Part shown: piece by piece, positions 15,513 to 23,375 of the stretch
How positions within the stretch are numbered: position 1 is the stretch's first letter
Layout of the letters: every line of letters begins with the position of its first letter
From: Jannaschia formosa
GTDB taxonomy: Bacteria > Pseudomonadota > Alphaproteobacteria > Rhodobacterales > Rhodobacteraceae
Direction: 5' to 3'
Length of the DNA stretch: 36,973 nt
NCBI RefSeq assembly: GCF_003340555.1
Contig: NZ_QPLJ01000033.1
Location: 1-36,973 of the forward strand
Translations under genes and position numbers: made by a program
The notes under the pieces: model-generated
Seen by the model: the letters and a program-made list of their open reading frames with translations, nothing else
Database searches by the model: none
Told to the model about the DNA's origin: nothing

Positions 15513-16115
15513 ATGAACACCATGAACACGCACATTCTCAGCGCTCGTGCAGGAGCCTGCGCCCGGTCGGCGACTGACGCAGAGGTATCCATATCCCGCG
15601 CCCGCATCGAGGATGCGCCCGCCCTGCGCGCTCTGCACCAGCTATCGCTCGTCACCCTGTCCGACGGCACCTATTCGCCCGAGCAGATCCATGGGCTTTT
15701 CGCCACGCGCGACACGGCGCCCCTCGAGATGCTGGCGCCAGGTCGGATGCATGTCGCGCTGCGGCACGGCTTCATCGTCGGGTCCGCCGGATGGGAGCCG
15801 CGCCCCATCGAGGGGCAGCCGGGTGCGCATCTGCGATCTGTCTTCGTCCATCCGCTTCAGACACGTCAGGGCATTGCATCCATGCTGGTCCGGGCGGTCG
15901 AGGCGGATGCGATGGCGCAGTGCGCCTGCCGCTTCACCCTCGCGGCAACCCTGAATGCCGTGCCGCTCTACCGCCGTCTCGGCTATGATGTTGTAGCGCC
16001 CGGCCGCCTCGACCTTGGCGGCGGACTCGCCTTTCCGGTCGTTCACATGGCGCGCAGCACGGCCATGGATCAGCAGGGCGGGACGTGTGAACTCATTGAT
16101 ACGGAGGGCCGATAG
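15513..16115 (+). CDS. GNAT-family N-acetyltransferase
   Basis: The 200-residue protein begins MNTMNTHILSARAG and enters a GNAT domain at VSISRARIEDAPALRALHQL. The acetyl-CoA-binding segment is HLRSVFVHPLQTRQGIASML, with R/Q-x-x-G-I in the pyrophosphate loop, followed by LAATLNAVPLYRRLGYDVVA, the standard N-x-x-A-x-x-LY-x-x-x-GY ending. The substrate is unknown. The start at 15513 (or ATG 15522) lies three bases after the hydrolase stop, so the gene is part of the same transcript. Confidence 0.87.
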   Translation: MNTMNTHILSARAGACARSATDAEVSISRARIEDAPALRALHQLSLVTLSDGTYSPEQIHGLFATRDTAPLEMLAPGRMHVALRHGFIVGSAGWEPRPIEGQPGAHLRSVFVHPLQTRQGIASMLVRAVEADAMAQCACRFTLAATLNAVPLYRRLGYDVVAPGRLDLGGGLAFPVVHMARSTAMDQQGGTCELIDTEGR

Positions 16116-16874
16116 ATGCCGCTGCCACGTGCGCTTTATGACGGCCTTCTTGCCGAGGTCTACGACGATTACACCGACGCCGACAATCGCGACGACCTCG
16201 TGCTCTGGCACCGGCTGTGCGGGGAAGGCCACGGTGTCAAGCTGGAACTGGCCAGCGGCACCGGCCGCATTCTGCTGCCCCTCCTCGCCGAAGAGTACCC
16301 CGTGGAGGGGCTGGACAATTCCGCCGACATGCTGGCGCGCTGCCGGGATCGTGGCACCGAGATGGGCCTCGCGCCGGTGCTGCACGAGGCGGACATGACG
16401 ACGTTCACCCTCGGGCGCCGCTACGGGCTCATCTTCTGCGCGGCGGGTAGCCTGACGCTTCTGGCGGAACCGGGACAGATGGAAGCCGCGCTTGAGCGGT
16501 CGCGCGAACATCTCGAACCGGGCGGCCAGCTGGCGCTGGCGATGGACGCGCCGGCCAAACCTGCCACCGGCAAGGTGCTTGCCCGGGACATGAGGCGCGA
16601 CGGCGATGGCGCAAGGTTGCGCTGCATCCTCGATCCCTTGCCGGACGCCAACCCCGAGGTGGCACGGTGGCGGATGACGAACGAGGTCGTCCCGCCGGAC
16701 GGCGCCACCCGGCGTGAGACAGCCGACATCGCCTTTCGTCGCCCCGCCCCGCACACGTTCGCGGACATGCTGCGGGCCCGCGGCTTTGCGGATGTGACGC
16801 TGATGGATGCGCATGGGACGGGTCCGATCCGCGCTGGCGAGGAGGCCTACCTCGCGCTCGCCCGCGCGGGGTGA
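16116..16874 (+). CDS. Class I SAM-dependent methyltransferase
   Basis: Starts at the base after the GNAT stop, with GGAGG upstream. The 252-residue protein reads LYDGLLAEVYDDYTDADNRD, motif I KLELASGTGRILLPL, VEGLDNSADMLARCRDRG at beta2, FTLGRRYGLIFCAAGSLTLL at motif II and SREHLEPGGQLALAMDAP at motif III, then a beta-rich end with MLRARGFADVTLMDAHG. It belongs to the Methyltransf_25-like small-molecule methyltransferases. It is last in the hydrolase-methyltransferase-hydrolase-GNAT-methyltransferase run; substrate unknown. Confidence 0.87.
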   Translation: MPLPRALYDGLLAEVYDDYTDADNRDDLVLWHRLCGEGHGVKLELASGTGRILLPLLAEEYPVEGLDNSADMLARCRDRGTEMGLAPVLHEADMTTFTLGRRYGLIFCAAGSLTLLAEPGQMEAALERSREHLEPGGQLALAMDAPAKPATGKVLARDMRRDGDGARLRCILDPLPDANPEVARWRMTNEVVPPDGATRRETADIAFRRPAPHTFADMLRARGFADVTLMDAHGTGPIRAGEEAYLALARAG

Positions 16875-17078
16875 CCTCGCCATCCGAGCCTTCGCAAAGC
16901 AACCGAGAGTCTGCACGGAAGGGACGGTCGGGGGACGCGCCCTCCCTATCAAGTTCCACGACTCGACACAGACCGGATTCGATCCCGGCGGAAGACACGC
17001 CGCAGGAATGTGTCGGGTCGCGATTGATTAACGGGCCTGCAGCCCATGTGGCGCGGCCTCCAACATGAAGGAAAGATC

Positions 17079-18272
17079 ATGACTGCAAGACCCATGCTCG
17101 GCGGCCTGCTGGCCGCGAGCCTCGCTACCGCCGCGAGCGCCCGAGACGATAACGTCCGCCTCGGCGTCCTCTTCGGCTTCACCGGCCCGATCGAGTCCCT
17201 CGCCGCCGACTTTGCCGAGGCGGCGGACGTCGCGATCGCGGAAATCAACGCCGCAGGCGGCATCCTCGGCGGCCGGGAAATCGTCGCCGTTCGCGCAGAT
17301 ACGACCTGCTCGGATACGGGCGCAGCGGTCTCGGCGGCGGAACGGCTCGTCTCGGGCGACAATGTCCACGCGATCCTCGGCGCCGGATGTTCGGGCGCGA
17401 GTTCCGCGGTCGTCTCGACTGTCCTTTCCCCTCGGGGTGTCCTCGCGATTTCACCGGCCTCGACCTCGCCCTCGCTCTCGACCATCGAGGACCGGGGTCT
17501 GTTCTTCCGCACCGCGCCGTCGGACGCGCGGCAGGGCGAGGTGCTGGCCGAACTGACGATCGAACGCGGAATCGGAAGCGTCGCCGTCACCTACACGAAT
17601 AACGACTACGGGGCCGGCCTAGCGCAGTCGTTCCGGGATGCCTACGAAGCGCTTGGTGGGACCATCACGCTCGTGGCAGCCCACGAAGACGGGCGCGGTG
17701 ACTACTCAGCAGAAGTGGGCGCCCTTGCTACTTCGGGCGCGGAGGCCCTCATGGTGATCGGCTATGTCGACCAGGGCGGCATCGGCATCGTGCAGGCGTC
17801 CCTCGATACCGGAGCGTTCGATCGGTTCATCCTGCCGGATGGCATGCTGCACCAGACGCTTCTCGACCGGTTCGGTGACGCTCTCGACGGCAGTATCGGC
17901 ACGACTCCCGGCGGTGCAAGCGACGCGCTCATGGCCTATGACAGGCTGGCGGCCGAAGCGGGCGCGACGGGCACCGGGCCGTTCCGGGCCGAGACGTATG
18001 ACGCAACTGCGCTCATCGCGCTGGCCATGGAAGCCGCCGGCTCGACCGACAGCGCTGCCATGGCGGCCGCGTTGCCGGACCTGGCCAACGCCCCTGGCGT
18101 GCCCATCGGCCCGGGCGAACTTGCGCGGGCGCTGGAGCTCGTGGCGGCAGGCACCGACATTGACTACCAAGGGGCGACGGCGGTTGAAATGGATGCCGCA
18201 GGTGACGCAGAAGGCAGTTTCCGCCGCCTCGAAATCGTCGACGGCACCTTCGCGGAGGCCGGTGCCTCCTGA
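17079..18272 (+). CDS. ABC-type branched-chain amino-acid/amide substrate-binding protein (orphan)
   Basis: ATG 17079 is chosen because it directly follows AAGGAAAGATC and opens a signal peptide (MTARPMLGGLLAASLATAASARDD). The 397-residue product is a periplasmic-binding fold of the LivJ/amide type: VRLGVLFGFTGPIESLAADF, EINAAGGILGGREIVAVRAD, AILGAGCSGASSAVVSTV, SPASTSPSLSTIEDRGLFFR, VTYTNNDYGAGLAQSFRDAY and ETYDATALIALAMEAAGS. It binds a small ligand in the periplasm and delivers it to a permease. No LivH, LivM, LivG or LivF gene follows, so it either serves a transporter encoded elsewhere or acts as a sensor. It stands alone, with 200 bases of non-coding DNA before it. Confidence 0.88.
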   Translation: MTARPMLGGLLAASLATAASARDDNVRLGVLFGFTGPIESLAADFAEAADVAIAEINAAGGILGGREIVAVRADTTCSDTGAAVSAAERLVSGDNVHAILGAGCSGASSAVVSTVLSPRGVLAISPASTSPSLSTIEDRGLFFRTAPSDARQGEVLAELTIERGIGSVAVTYTNNDYGAGLAQSFRDAYEALGGTITLVAAHEDGRGDYSAEVGALATSGAEALMVIGYVDQGGIGIVQASLDTGAFDRFILPDGMLHQTLLDRFGDALDGSIGTTPGGASDALMAYDRLAAEAGATGTGPFRAETYDATALIALAMEAAGSTDSAAMAAALPDLANAPGVPIGPGELARALELVAAGTDIDYQGATAVEMDAAGDAEGSFRRLEIVDGTFAEAGAS

Positions 18273-18288
18273 GCAACGGGCTAACGGC

Positions 18289-18315
18289 GGCTGTGCCTCC
18301 CGGACGGGCACGGCC
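18289..18315 (+). terminator. Hairpin after the binding-protein gene
   Basis: GGCTGTGCC and GGCACGGCC pair with one G-T wobble across a nine-base loop, 17 bases after the stop codon. No T-run follows, so it may be factor-assisted or only a transcript-end stem. Confidence 0.35.
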
Positions 18316-18488
18316 GTTCCGCTGTGAACGGCGGTGCAACGGGTCGAAACCTGCGCCTCGTCATGCGGGATTGTCGGGATCGCGAAATCGGCAATAGGGA
18401 GCAGCCAGTGCGTGAACCGTCATGTCCGGTCGGCACGACGAGCAGTTGGCCCGAGTTCGGCAAACGGCCGGACAAAAAGGAAGCAGGA

Positions 18489-19050
18489 ATGATCAGCCTC
18501 AAGACGCACCGCCTGGCAATCGTCTCCGTTGCCGCCGAAGATCACGCTGATCTGCGCGCCTACTATCTGGCCAATGCCGACCATCTCAAGGCAACCGAGT
18601 CGCTTGGTCCTGACGGCTATCACGATGCGGGGGAATAGCGGATGCGGACACGGCAGACCGTCGAGCATCAGGCGCTGGGCACGGCGTTGCATTTCGTCGC
18701 GCGTTATCCCGGGAGCACCGAGATCGTCAGAATCTGCAGTTTCACGAACATGGTCAGGGGGCGTCTTCCAAGCCTGCAACTTCGGCTATTCGATCGACGC
18801 CGGCGCCGAGGGCAAGGGGATGATGTCAAAAATTCTGTCGGCCGCCCTCGCTCATGTCTTCGACGAACTCGACTTCCACCGCGTCATGGCGAACCACCTG
18901 CCCGAAAACGAACGCAGCGCGAGATTGCTGTCACGGATCGGATTCGAGCGGGAGGGGTACGCAAAGTCATATCTGAAGATCGCGGGCCGCTGGCGCAACC
19001 ATGTGCTCACGTCCAAGCCGAATCCAAGTCATTCAGCACAATCCGAATGA
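18489..19050 (+). pseudogene. RimJ/RimL-type GNAT acetyltransferase, broken by stop and frameshift
   Basis: Beginning at ATG 18489 after AGGAAGCAGG, the frame reads MISLKTHRLAIVSVAAEDHA and GYHDAGE, hits TAG at 18636-18638, and continues in the same frame as RMRTRQTVEHQALGTALHFV, GSTEIVRICSFTNMVRG. A frameshift near 18755-18770 then moves the homology to another frame: FQACNFGYSIDAGAEGKGMM, ILSAALAHVFDELDFHRVMA, NHLPENERSARLLSRIGFER, EGYAKSYLKIAGRWRNHVLT. The order is that of ribosomal-protein or amino-group acetyltransferases of the RimJ/RimL type (NPEN-x-x-S-x-x-LL-x-x-x-GF ending). Two independent lesions make a sequencing slip unlikely as sole cause. Confidence 0.8.
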
Positions 19051-19088
19051 TCGACGATTGCCCCAGTTCCTTTTAGAACCAATTCGAA

Positions 19089-19427
19089 ATGCCCTCATTT
19101 CTCTTTCTCCTGCAGATCGCGCTTCCGATCGACCTGCTGCTCTGGCTGGTCCTGGACTGCAGAGACGGCTTCTTCAGCTTCCTCGTTCGTGCGACCGGAA
19201 CCCCTGTCTACCTGATTGCCGTCACACTGATCACACCTTGGGCGATGCCGCCTTGGTGGTCGCCACTGACCTACGGCGTTATCCTGGCACAATCCGTTGT
19301 CTTTCGTGTGCGCAACGACTCTCAGTGCGCCGGTCTCTCAGAGCCTTCGGCGCTCGAACGTGTGAAGCAGATCGCGGCGCAGGTCGCTTTCACCCGGCAG
19401 CTCGACGTCGTCAAATCCGTTGCATGA
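19089..19427 (+). CDS. Small membrane protein, hypothetical
   Basis: A 112-residue open frame with three hydrophobic segments (FLFLLQIALPIDLLLWLVL, TPVYLIAVTLITPWAM, WSPLTYGVILAQSVVFRV) and a mostly polar C-terminus. Proteins with this TP-WAMP-WWSPLTY pattern look like small inner-membrane proteins of unknown role. There is no good ribosome-binding site before the ATG, so the start is uncertain. It lies between two genes of different history, a broken GNAT and the GFA protein. Confidence 0.45.
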   Translation: MPSFLFLLQIALPIDLLLWLVLDCRDGFFSFLVRATGTPVYLIAVTLITPWAMPPWWSPLTYGVILAQSVVFRVRNDSQCAGLSEPSALERVKQIAAQVAFTRQLDVVKSVA

Positions 19428-19531
19428 TCGCCGGCGACCCGCTCAGAGAGCCGCGCGGTCGGCCAGCAGCGGCGACTCCAGTCTGACCGACGGGCATCAG
19501 CCAAAATTTTCGAGGAAAGGCTTCGCGAGCC

Positions 19532-19978
19532 ATGACAAAACGGATGGAAGAGTTTTCGGGACGATGTTTCTGCGGAGCCGTGAGATGGAGATCGAACGGC
19601 CCAATCTTGTGGGCTGCCATATGTCATTGTGCCGACTGCCGTCGCGCCGCGTCCGCCGACTATGTGAGCTGGCTCGGCGTGGCTCGCGCAACGCTCACAT
19701 GGGACGGTCCGCGCCGCTTGCTGCAGTCGTCCGTTGGAGTCTCTCGCAGCTTTTGCGGGGCCTGCGGCTCGCCAATGTCGTTTGAGACTGCTGTCTTTCG
19801 AAAGGAAACCCACCTTTACGCCAACTGCTTGGATGATTTGTCCATTTATCGGCCGCAGGCACATATATTTTGGTCGGAGCGAGTTCCGTGGCTAAATTTT
19901 CTTGATCAGATTCCAAAGCACGAAAAAGGCCTTCAGGATGCAGCACAAAAGGGACAGGATTTGCTGCCAAAAAAATAG
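19532..19978 (+). CDS. GFA-family (CENP-V/Gfa-type) zinc protein
   Basis: The 148-residue protein has the full set of zinc-binding motifs of the glutathione-dependent formaldehyde-activating enzyme family: C12-F-C14-G, C31-H-C33-x-x-C36 and FC75-x-x-C78-GS, in the order RCFCGAVRW, CHCADCRR and FCGACGSPM. The usual final block YANCLDDLSIYRPQAHIFWS is present, so it is full length. Family members are annotated as formaldehyde-activating but many have unknown substrates. Cytosolic. No RBS of note and no partner gene. Confidence 0.85.
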   Translation: MTKRMEEFSGRCFCGAVRWRSNGPILWAAICHCADCRRAASADYVSWLGVARATLTWDGPRRLLQSSVGVSRSFCGACGSPMSFETAVFRKETHLYANCLDDLSIYRPQAHIFWSERVPWLNFLDQIPKHEKGLQDAAQKGQDLLPKK

Positions 19979-20123
19979 GACGTCAGATGCTTCCAGCTAG
20001 GTGATACCGTCGAAGCAACAAAACGAATGCAAGTCAGAAGGCCGGTACCAATCCCGACCCATCCACGGAGGCTGCATGCCTGACCACCTTGATTCCTTCC
20101 CGCCGCCAGACGCCCTCGAGGCC

Positions 20124-20604
20124 TAGGCGTCGTCTTCATTTAGGGGGTTTCTGTTTGGCTATGGTTTTGATTCACGGTCGTCGGATGTGGCGATCATGAG
20201 CAGACGGACGTTGATTGACGCGCAGTGGGAGCGCATCGCGCCCCTTTTGCCGGGCAAGGTGGGAGATCGCGGGCGGACGGGGGCGGACAACAAGGCTGTT
20301 CGTGGACGCCGTCTTGTGGCTGGCGCGCACGGCGAGCCAGTGGCGCGACCTGCCGCCGGAGCTGGGCAATTGGCGCACGGTGCACTGCCGGTTCCGGCGG
20401 TGGACGATAGCTGGCGTCTGGAAGCAGCTGTTTGAGGCGATGAAGGAGCAGCCCGACTTCGAGTATGTCCTCGTCGACGCGACGATCTGCAAGGTGCACG
20501 CGGATGCCTGCGGAGCGAAGGGGGGGCTTCGGCTCACGCGATCGGTCGCTCCCGCGGGGGCCTGACGACGAAGGTTCACGCTGCCGTCGATGCCCTCGGC
20601 CTAA
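20124..20604 (+). mobile_element. Degenerate IS5-family element, 3' part missing
   Basis: The left end (about 20124, GGCGTCGTCTTCATTTAGGG and on) precedes a transposase gene broken in two places and cut off near 20604, after which sequence no longer matches a transposase. The exact left boundary is approximate; the right terminal repeat was not found, so the element is truncated. Confidence 0.6.
20196..20604 (+). pseudogene. IS5-family transposase remnant (two frameshifts, truncated)
   Basis: Joining three frames restores an IS5-type transposase start: MSRRTLIDAQWERIAPLLPG, KVGDRGRTGADN, then (after an extra base near 20290) RLFVDAVLWLARTASQWRDL, PPELGNWRTVHCRFRRWTIA, VWKQLFEAMKEQPDFEYVLV, DATICKVHADACGAKG, and (after a second shift near 20525) ASAHAIGRSRGGLTTKVHAA, VDALGL. 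The VDATICKVHADA block carries the first catalytic Asp of the DDE triad (the D in LVDAT); the others are absent because the gene stops near 20604. Clearly inactive. Confidence 0.82.
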
Positions 20605-20751
20605 CCTCCTTATCGATACCCACTCCTTCAGCCTGTGCATCGACACTGCAATCGTGGCACATGGCGATGCGGTGAGACGGAAGCGGCATTCGCCCTTCTT
20701 GGTATCCCCGAAGGGATCATGCTTTGCGCGACCAGACACTGGAGCCAACAA
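20605..20751. other. Unassigned sequence between the IS5 remnant and the SDR gene
   Basis: About 150 bases with no gene, repeat or terminator I can support; probably debris of the IS5 truncation. Confidence 0.3.
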
Positions 20752-21447
20752 TCACCAGTCGATGCGTTTGCCGTCGCGAAAGAACCCTCCTGTAGGACCT
20801 CCATCGGGCAGCGTGGCGGCCCAGACGACTCCCAGCGCTCCCTCCGGAACCGGGCGCCCGCCGCCGCCCATGTCCGTGGCCACCCAGCCGGGGCAGACGG
20901 CGTTGACGAGGATCCCGTCGCCGCGCAGTTCGTCGGCAAGCTTCAGGGTCAGGGCGTTCAGGGCCGCTTTGGAGATGCCATAGCCGGCCGTGCCACCGTC
21001 CATATCGGTGAGTGAACCGGAGCCCGACGATACGTTGACGATTCTCGGTGAAATGCTCCGGCGCAGGAGCGGGATCGCCGCGATGGCGATGGACCACGGG
21101 CCGAAGAGATTGGTAGCGAAGGCCCGGCGGACCCTGTCGAGATCGGCGGAACTCGCCTTCTGGTCGGTGTCGTAGTCGACGGCCGCATTGTTCACCAAGA
21201 CGTCGAGCTTGCCGAAACGGTCTCCAATAATATCGATCGCCCTCGCGACCGAGGCGACTTCGGCGACATCGACCTCGATCGCCTCGGCGCCTTGGCCGAT
21301 GTCGGCGGCGGCGGCCTCTCCTTTCGAGAGGTCGCGCGCGCCGACCAGGACGTGGAAGCCGTGTTCGCGGGCAAGCTGTAGGGCCACCTCGCGCCCGATG
21401 CCCCGATTCGCGCCGGTGACGAGGGCAAGTCTTTTCGCATCAGTCAT
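20752..21447 (-). CDS. Short-chain dehydrogenase/reductase (NADP-type, carbonyl-reductase-like)
   Basis: Start at ATG 21447 behind AAAGGAAACC. The 231-residue product begins MTDAKRLALVTGANRGIGRE with the Rossmann loop at 11-18 and an Arg just after beta2 (VGARDLSKG), which suggests NADP use. Further motifs are [14 protein letters not shown], the Ser of IVNVSSGSGSL, the catalytic YGISK and the late VNAVCPGWVATDMGG. The order and the PG-x-V-x-TDMGG block are those of eukaryotic-like carbonyl reductases of the SDR family. Its ATG overlaps the stop codon of the EamA gene (ATGA), so both were expressed together and they diverge from a LysR regulator. Confidence 0.9.
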   Translation of the reverse strand: MTDAKRLALVTGANRGIGREVALQLAREHGFHVLVGARDLSKGEAAAADIGQGAEAIEVDVAEVASVARAIDIIGDRFGKLDVLVNNAAVDYDTDQKASSADLDRVRRAFATNLFGPWSIAIAAIPLLRRSISPRIVNVSSGSGSLTDMDGGTAGYGISKAALNALTLKLADELRGDGILVNAVCPGWVATDMGGGGRPVPEGALGVVWAATLPDGGPTGGFFRDGKRIDW

Positions 21448-22240
21448 ATCGGTTTCCTTTGAAGGTTCTCGGGAAGGGAAAGCCGCCGGCGTGTGGCGAG
21501 CGCGAAACCCGCAATGACGGTCCCCGCACTCAGGAGTTCGGCCGGTTCCACCCGCGTGCCGAGCGCCGCCCAGGCAATCAGCATGGCAACCGCTGGCGTG
21601 ACGGTGGGCAGCATGGCGGCAGTCCGCGTCGACAGCAATTGCAACGCGGCCATCAGCGCGACGACACTGAGGACCTCGCCGACACTTCCCTGCACCACGA
21701 TCTTGATCGTCAGCATCCGGGGCTTTGCGCCCTGCAGCGAATCCAGCGCCCACGGCCCGAGCGCTTCTGCAGCGAGAACAGCCCCCGGCAATTCGACAGC
21801 CACGGCACCTTCGAGCGTCGGAACCCGCCAGTGGCGCAACAGGACCGTGTAGCTGCCCCACATGATCCCCGCGGTCACGAAGAGCGCGATGCCGAAGCCG
21901 TCTCGCACCGAGATCTTCTCTCCCAAGAGACCCGCATCCAGGCCAAACCTGCCACGAAGTCGGCGACCGGCGCGAAGAGCAGCCCTTGGGAGAGCGGCGC
22001 GAACTGATAGCCCGCCACCGCGATCAGCCCGAAGATCGGGCCGCCAAGAAGTGCGAACACAAACAGCCGGCCGAGTGGCAGGCGGCCGCGCCCGGCCCGG
22101 CGGCGGAGCCGAAACCAGACCCGCGTCGCCAGGAGCGCGGGTGTCGAATAGCGTAGGAAGCTCGACGCCGCCGGGGACAACTCGGCATTGATCCCGGCCT
22201 TTGCCGCCACGTTGAAGCCAGCCCAGCACATGATCGTCAA
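21444..22240 (-). pseudogene. EamA/DMT-family permease, split by a frameshift
   Basis: The first half reads MCWAGFNVAAKAGINAELSP, FLRYSTPALLATRVWFRLRR, LFVFALLGGPIFGLIAVAGY and LSQGLLFAPVADFVAGLAW; the second half, in another frame, reads GLLGEKISVRDGFGIALFVT, AGIMWGSYTVLLRHWRVPTL, VLSVVALMAALQLLSTRTAA, MLPTVTPAVAMLIAWAALGT and ELLSAGTVIAGFALATRRR. Together they give the two five-helix EamA repeats of a drug/metabolite exporter. The frame changes around 21930-21960, and no good start codon was found upstream (TTG 22240 or ATG 22231). Because the overlap with the SDR start is intact, the lesion is either recent or a sequencing error. Confidence 0.72.
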
Positions 22241-22348
22241 GCCACCTGGCAGCGCTCCCGGTGTGCAAGTTGTGCCGTTACTGGTCGTCGGCCCGTTCCT
22301 CTCTGCGGCGGTCTGCGCCGACCGAGACGTCCCTTACGACCGATGCCT

Positions 22349-22378
22349 TCCAATGCTATGGTCCACTTGGTCCAATGC
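22349..22378. promoter_or_regulatory. Direct repeats in the LysR/EamA divergent region
   Basis: TCCAATGC occurs at 22349-22356 and 22371-22378, exactly 22 bases apart (two helical turns), and TGGTCCA occurs at 22359-22365 and 22368-22374. They lie 17-46 bases before the LysR start, where such regulators bind and control the divergent gene. The link to the adjacent LysR protein is inferred from position. Confidence 0.4.
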
Positions 22379-22394
22379 CTGTGGGGTATATTAG

Positions 22395-23291
22395 GTGGAG
22401 CTCCGCCACTTGCGTTATTTCGTGGCCGTGGCCGAGCATGGCGGGATCAGCCACGCTGCCGAGCGCCTGCATGTCGCCCAACCCGCTGTGTCGCGCCAGA
22501 TCAGGGACCTTGAACTCGAACTCGGTTTCGACCTGCTCTCGCGCGAAGGCCGCCGGGTGGTGCTTACCGATGCTGGCCGTGCCTTCGCCGAGCGCGCCCG
22601 CGCCATCCTGCGCGAAACGGAAGAAGCGAAGGAGGCAGCGCGCCGGATTGCCAGCGGCGAGGCCGGCACCGTGCGGGTCGGACTTCTCGAAAGCGCCTCT
22701 TGGGCGGGGCACGTGCCGCTCACGCTGAATGGCTTCAAGCGACGGCACGACCGCATCCGCCTCGACATCCGTCCGATGAGCTCGGTCGCTCAGATCGATG
22801 CGCTTCTCGCCGGAGAGATCGACGCGGCCTTCGCTTATCGTCAGGATAATATCGTTGAGGAAGCGCTCACCGTGCATCCTTTGCGTGTGGATGACGTGGT
22901 ACTCGCGGCGTCCGTCGATCTGGTCTTCGAGCGTGACGGCCCGCTGACCTTCGAGGATATCGACGGTCTGCCGGTCGTGGCCTTCCCGCGAGCGGCGGCG
23001 CCCGCCTATCACGACCGGCTGTTCGGTGCGCTCGCGGAGATCGGCTTCAGACCGCAGATCGTTCAGGAGGCGGTGGACGAGACGACGATGCTCAGCCTCG
23101 TCTCGGCGGGGGTCGGCTGCGCCTTCGTCAACTCCGCCAACATGCAGCGCCCGCCGCGCCGGGTGCAATTCCGAGAGGTCAAGGGGCTCTCGGTGCCGAT
23201 CGAGTTCCTGTTTCTCACGCAGCGGATGCCGGGCAGTCTCACGCAGCTTCTTGCCGACACTGTTCTCAGATTGGATGCCGATGAGGCATGA
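22395..23291 (+). CDS. LysR-family transcriptional regulator
   Basis: GTG start at 22395. The 298-residue protein has the LysR winged helix-turn-helix at 1-60 (MELRHLRYFVAVAEHGGISH, AAERLHVAQPAVSRQIRDLE, LGFDLLSREGRRVVLTDAG) and the periplasmic-binding-like effector domain from about 90 (TVRVGLLESASWAGHVPLTL, AGEIDAAFAYRQDNI, VSAGVGCAFVNSANMQ). It probably senses a small aromatic or acid ligand and controls the divergent EamA-SDR pair and/or the two genes downstream (SnoaL-like protein and hydrolase). Confidence 0.92.
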   Translation: MELRHLRYFVAVAEHGGISHAAERLHVAQPAVSRQIRDLELELGFDLLSREGRRVVLTDAGRAFAERARAILRETEEAKEAARRIASGEAGTVRVGLLESASWAGHVPLTLNGFKRRHDRIRLDIRPMSSVAQIDALLAGEIDAAFAYRQDNIVEEALTVHPLRVDDVVLAASVDLVFERDGPLTFEDIDGLPVVAFPRAAAPAYHDRLFGALAEIGFRPQIVQEAVDETTMLSLVSAGVGCAFVNSANMQRPPRRVQFREVKGLSVPIEFLFLTQRMPGSLTQLLADTVLRLDADEA

Positions 23292-23375
23292 GTTAGATAC
23301 TTAAAAGGACTTTTTCGTTATAGAAGACGAGTGCCATGTTCAATCCATCGACACATACGACGATGGAGACACGAT

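Noticed and set aside
13953-16952. Minus-strand frames of 446 and 436 codons opposite the hydrolase-methyltransferase cluster.
   Set aside because: They span several plus-strand genes and their boundaries, contain no recognisable motif and are explained by codon bias on the coding strand.
20196-20604. Programmed ribosomal frameshifting as an explanation for the split IS5 transposase.
   Set aside because: Two shifts at sites without clear slippery sequences and loss of the 3' half fit decay better.
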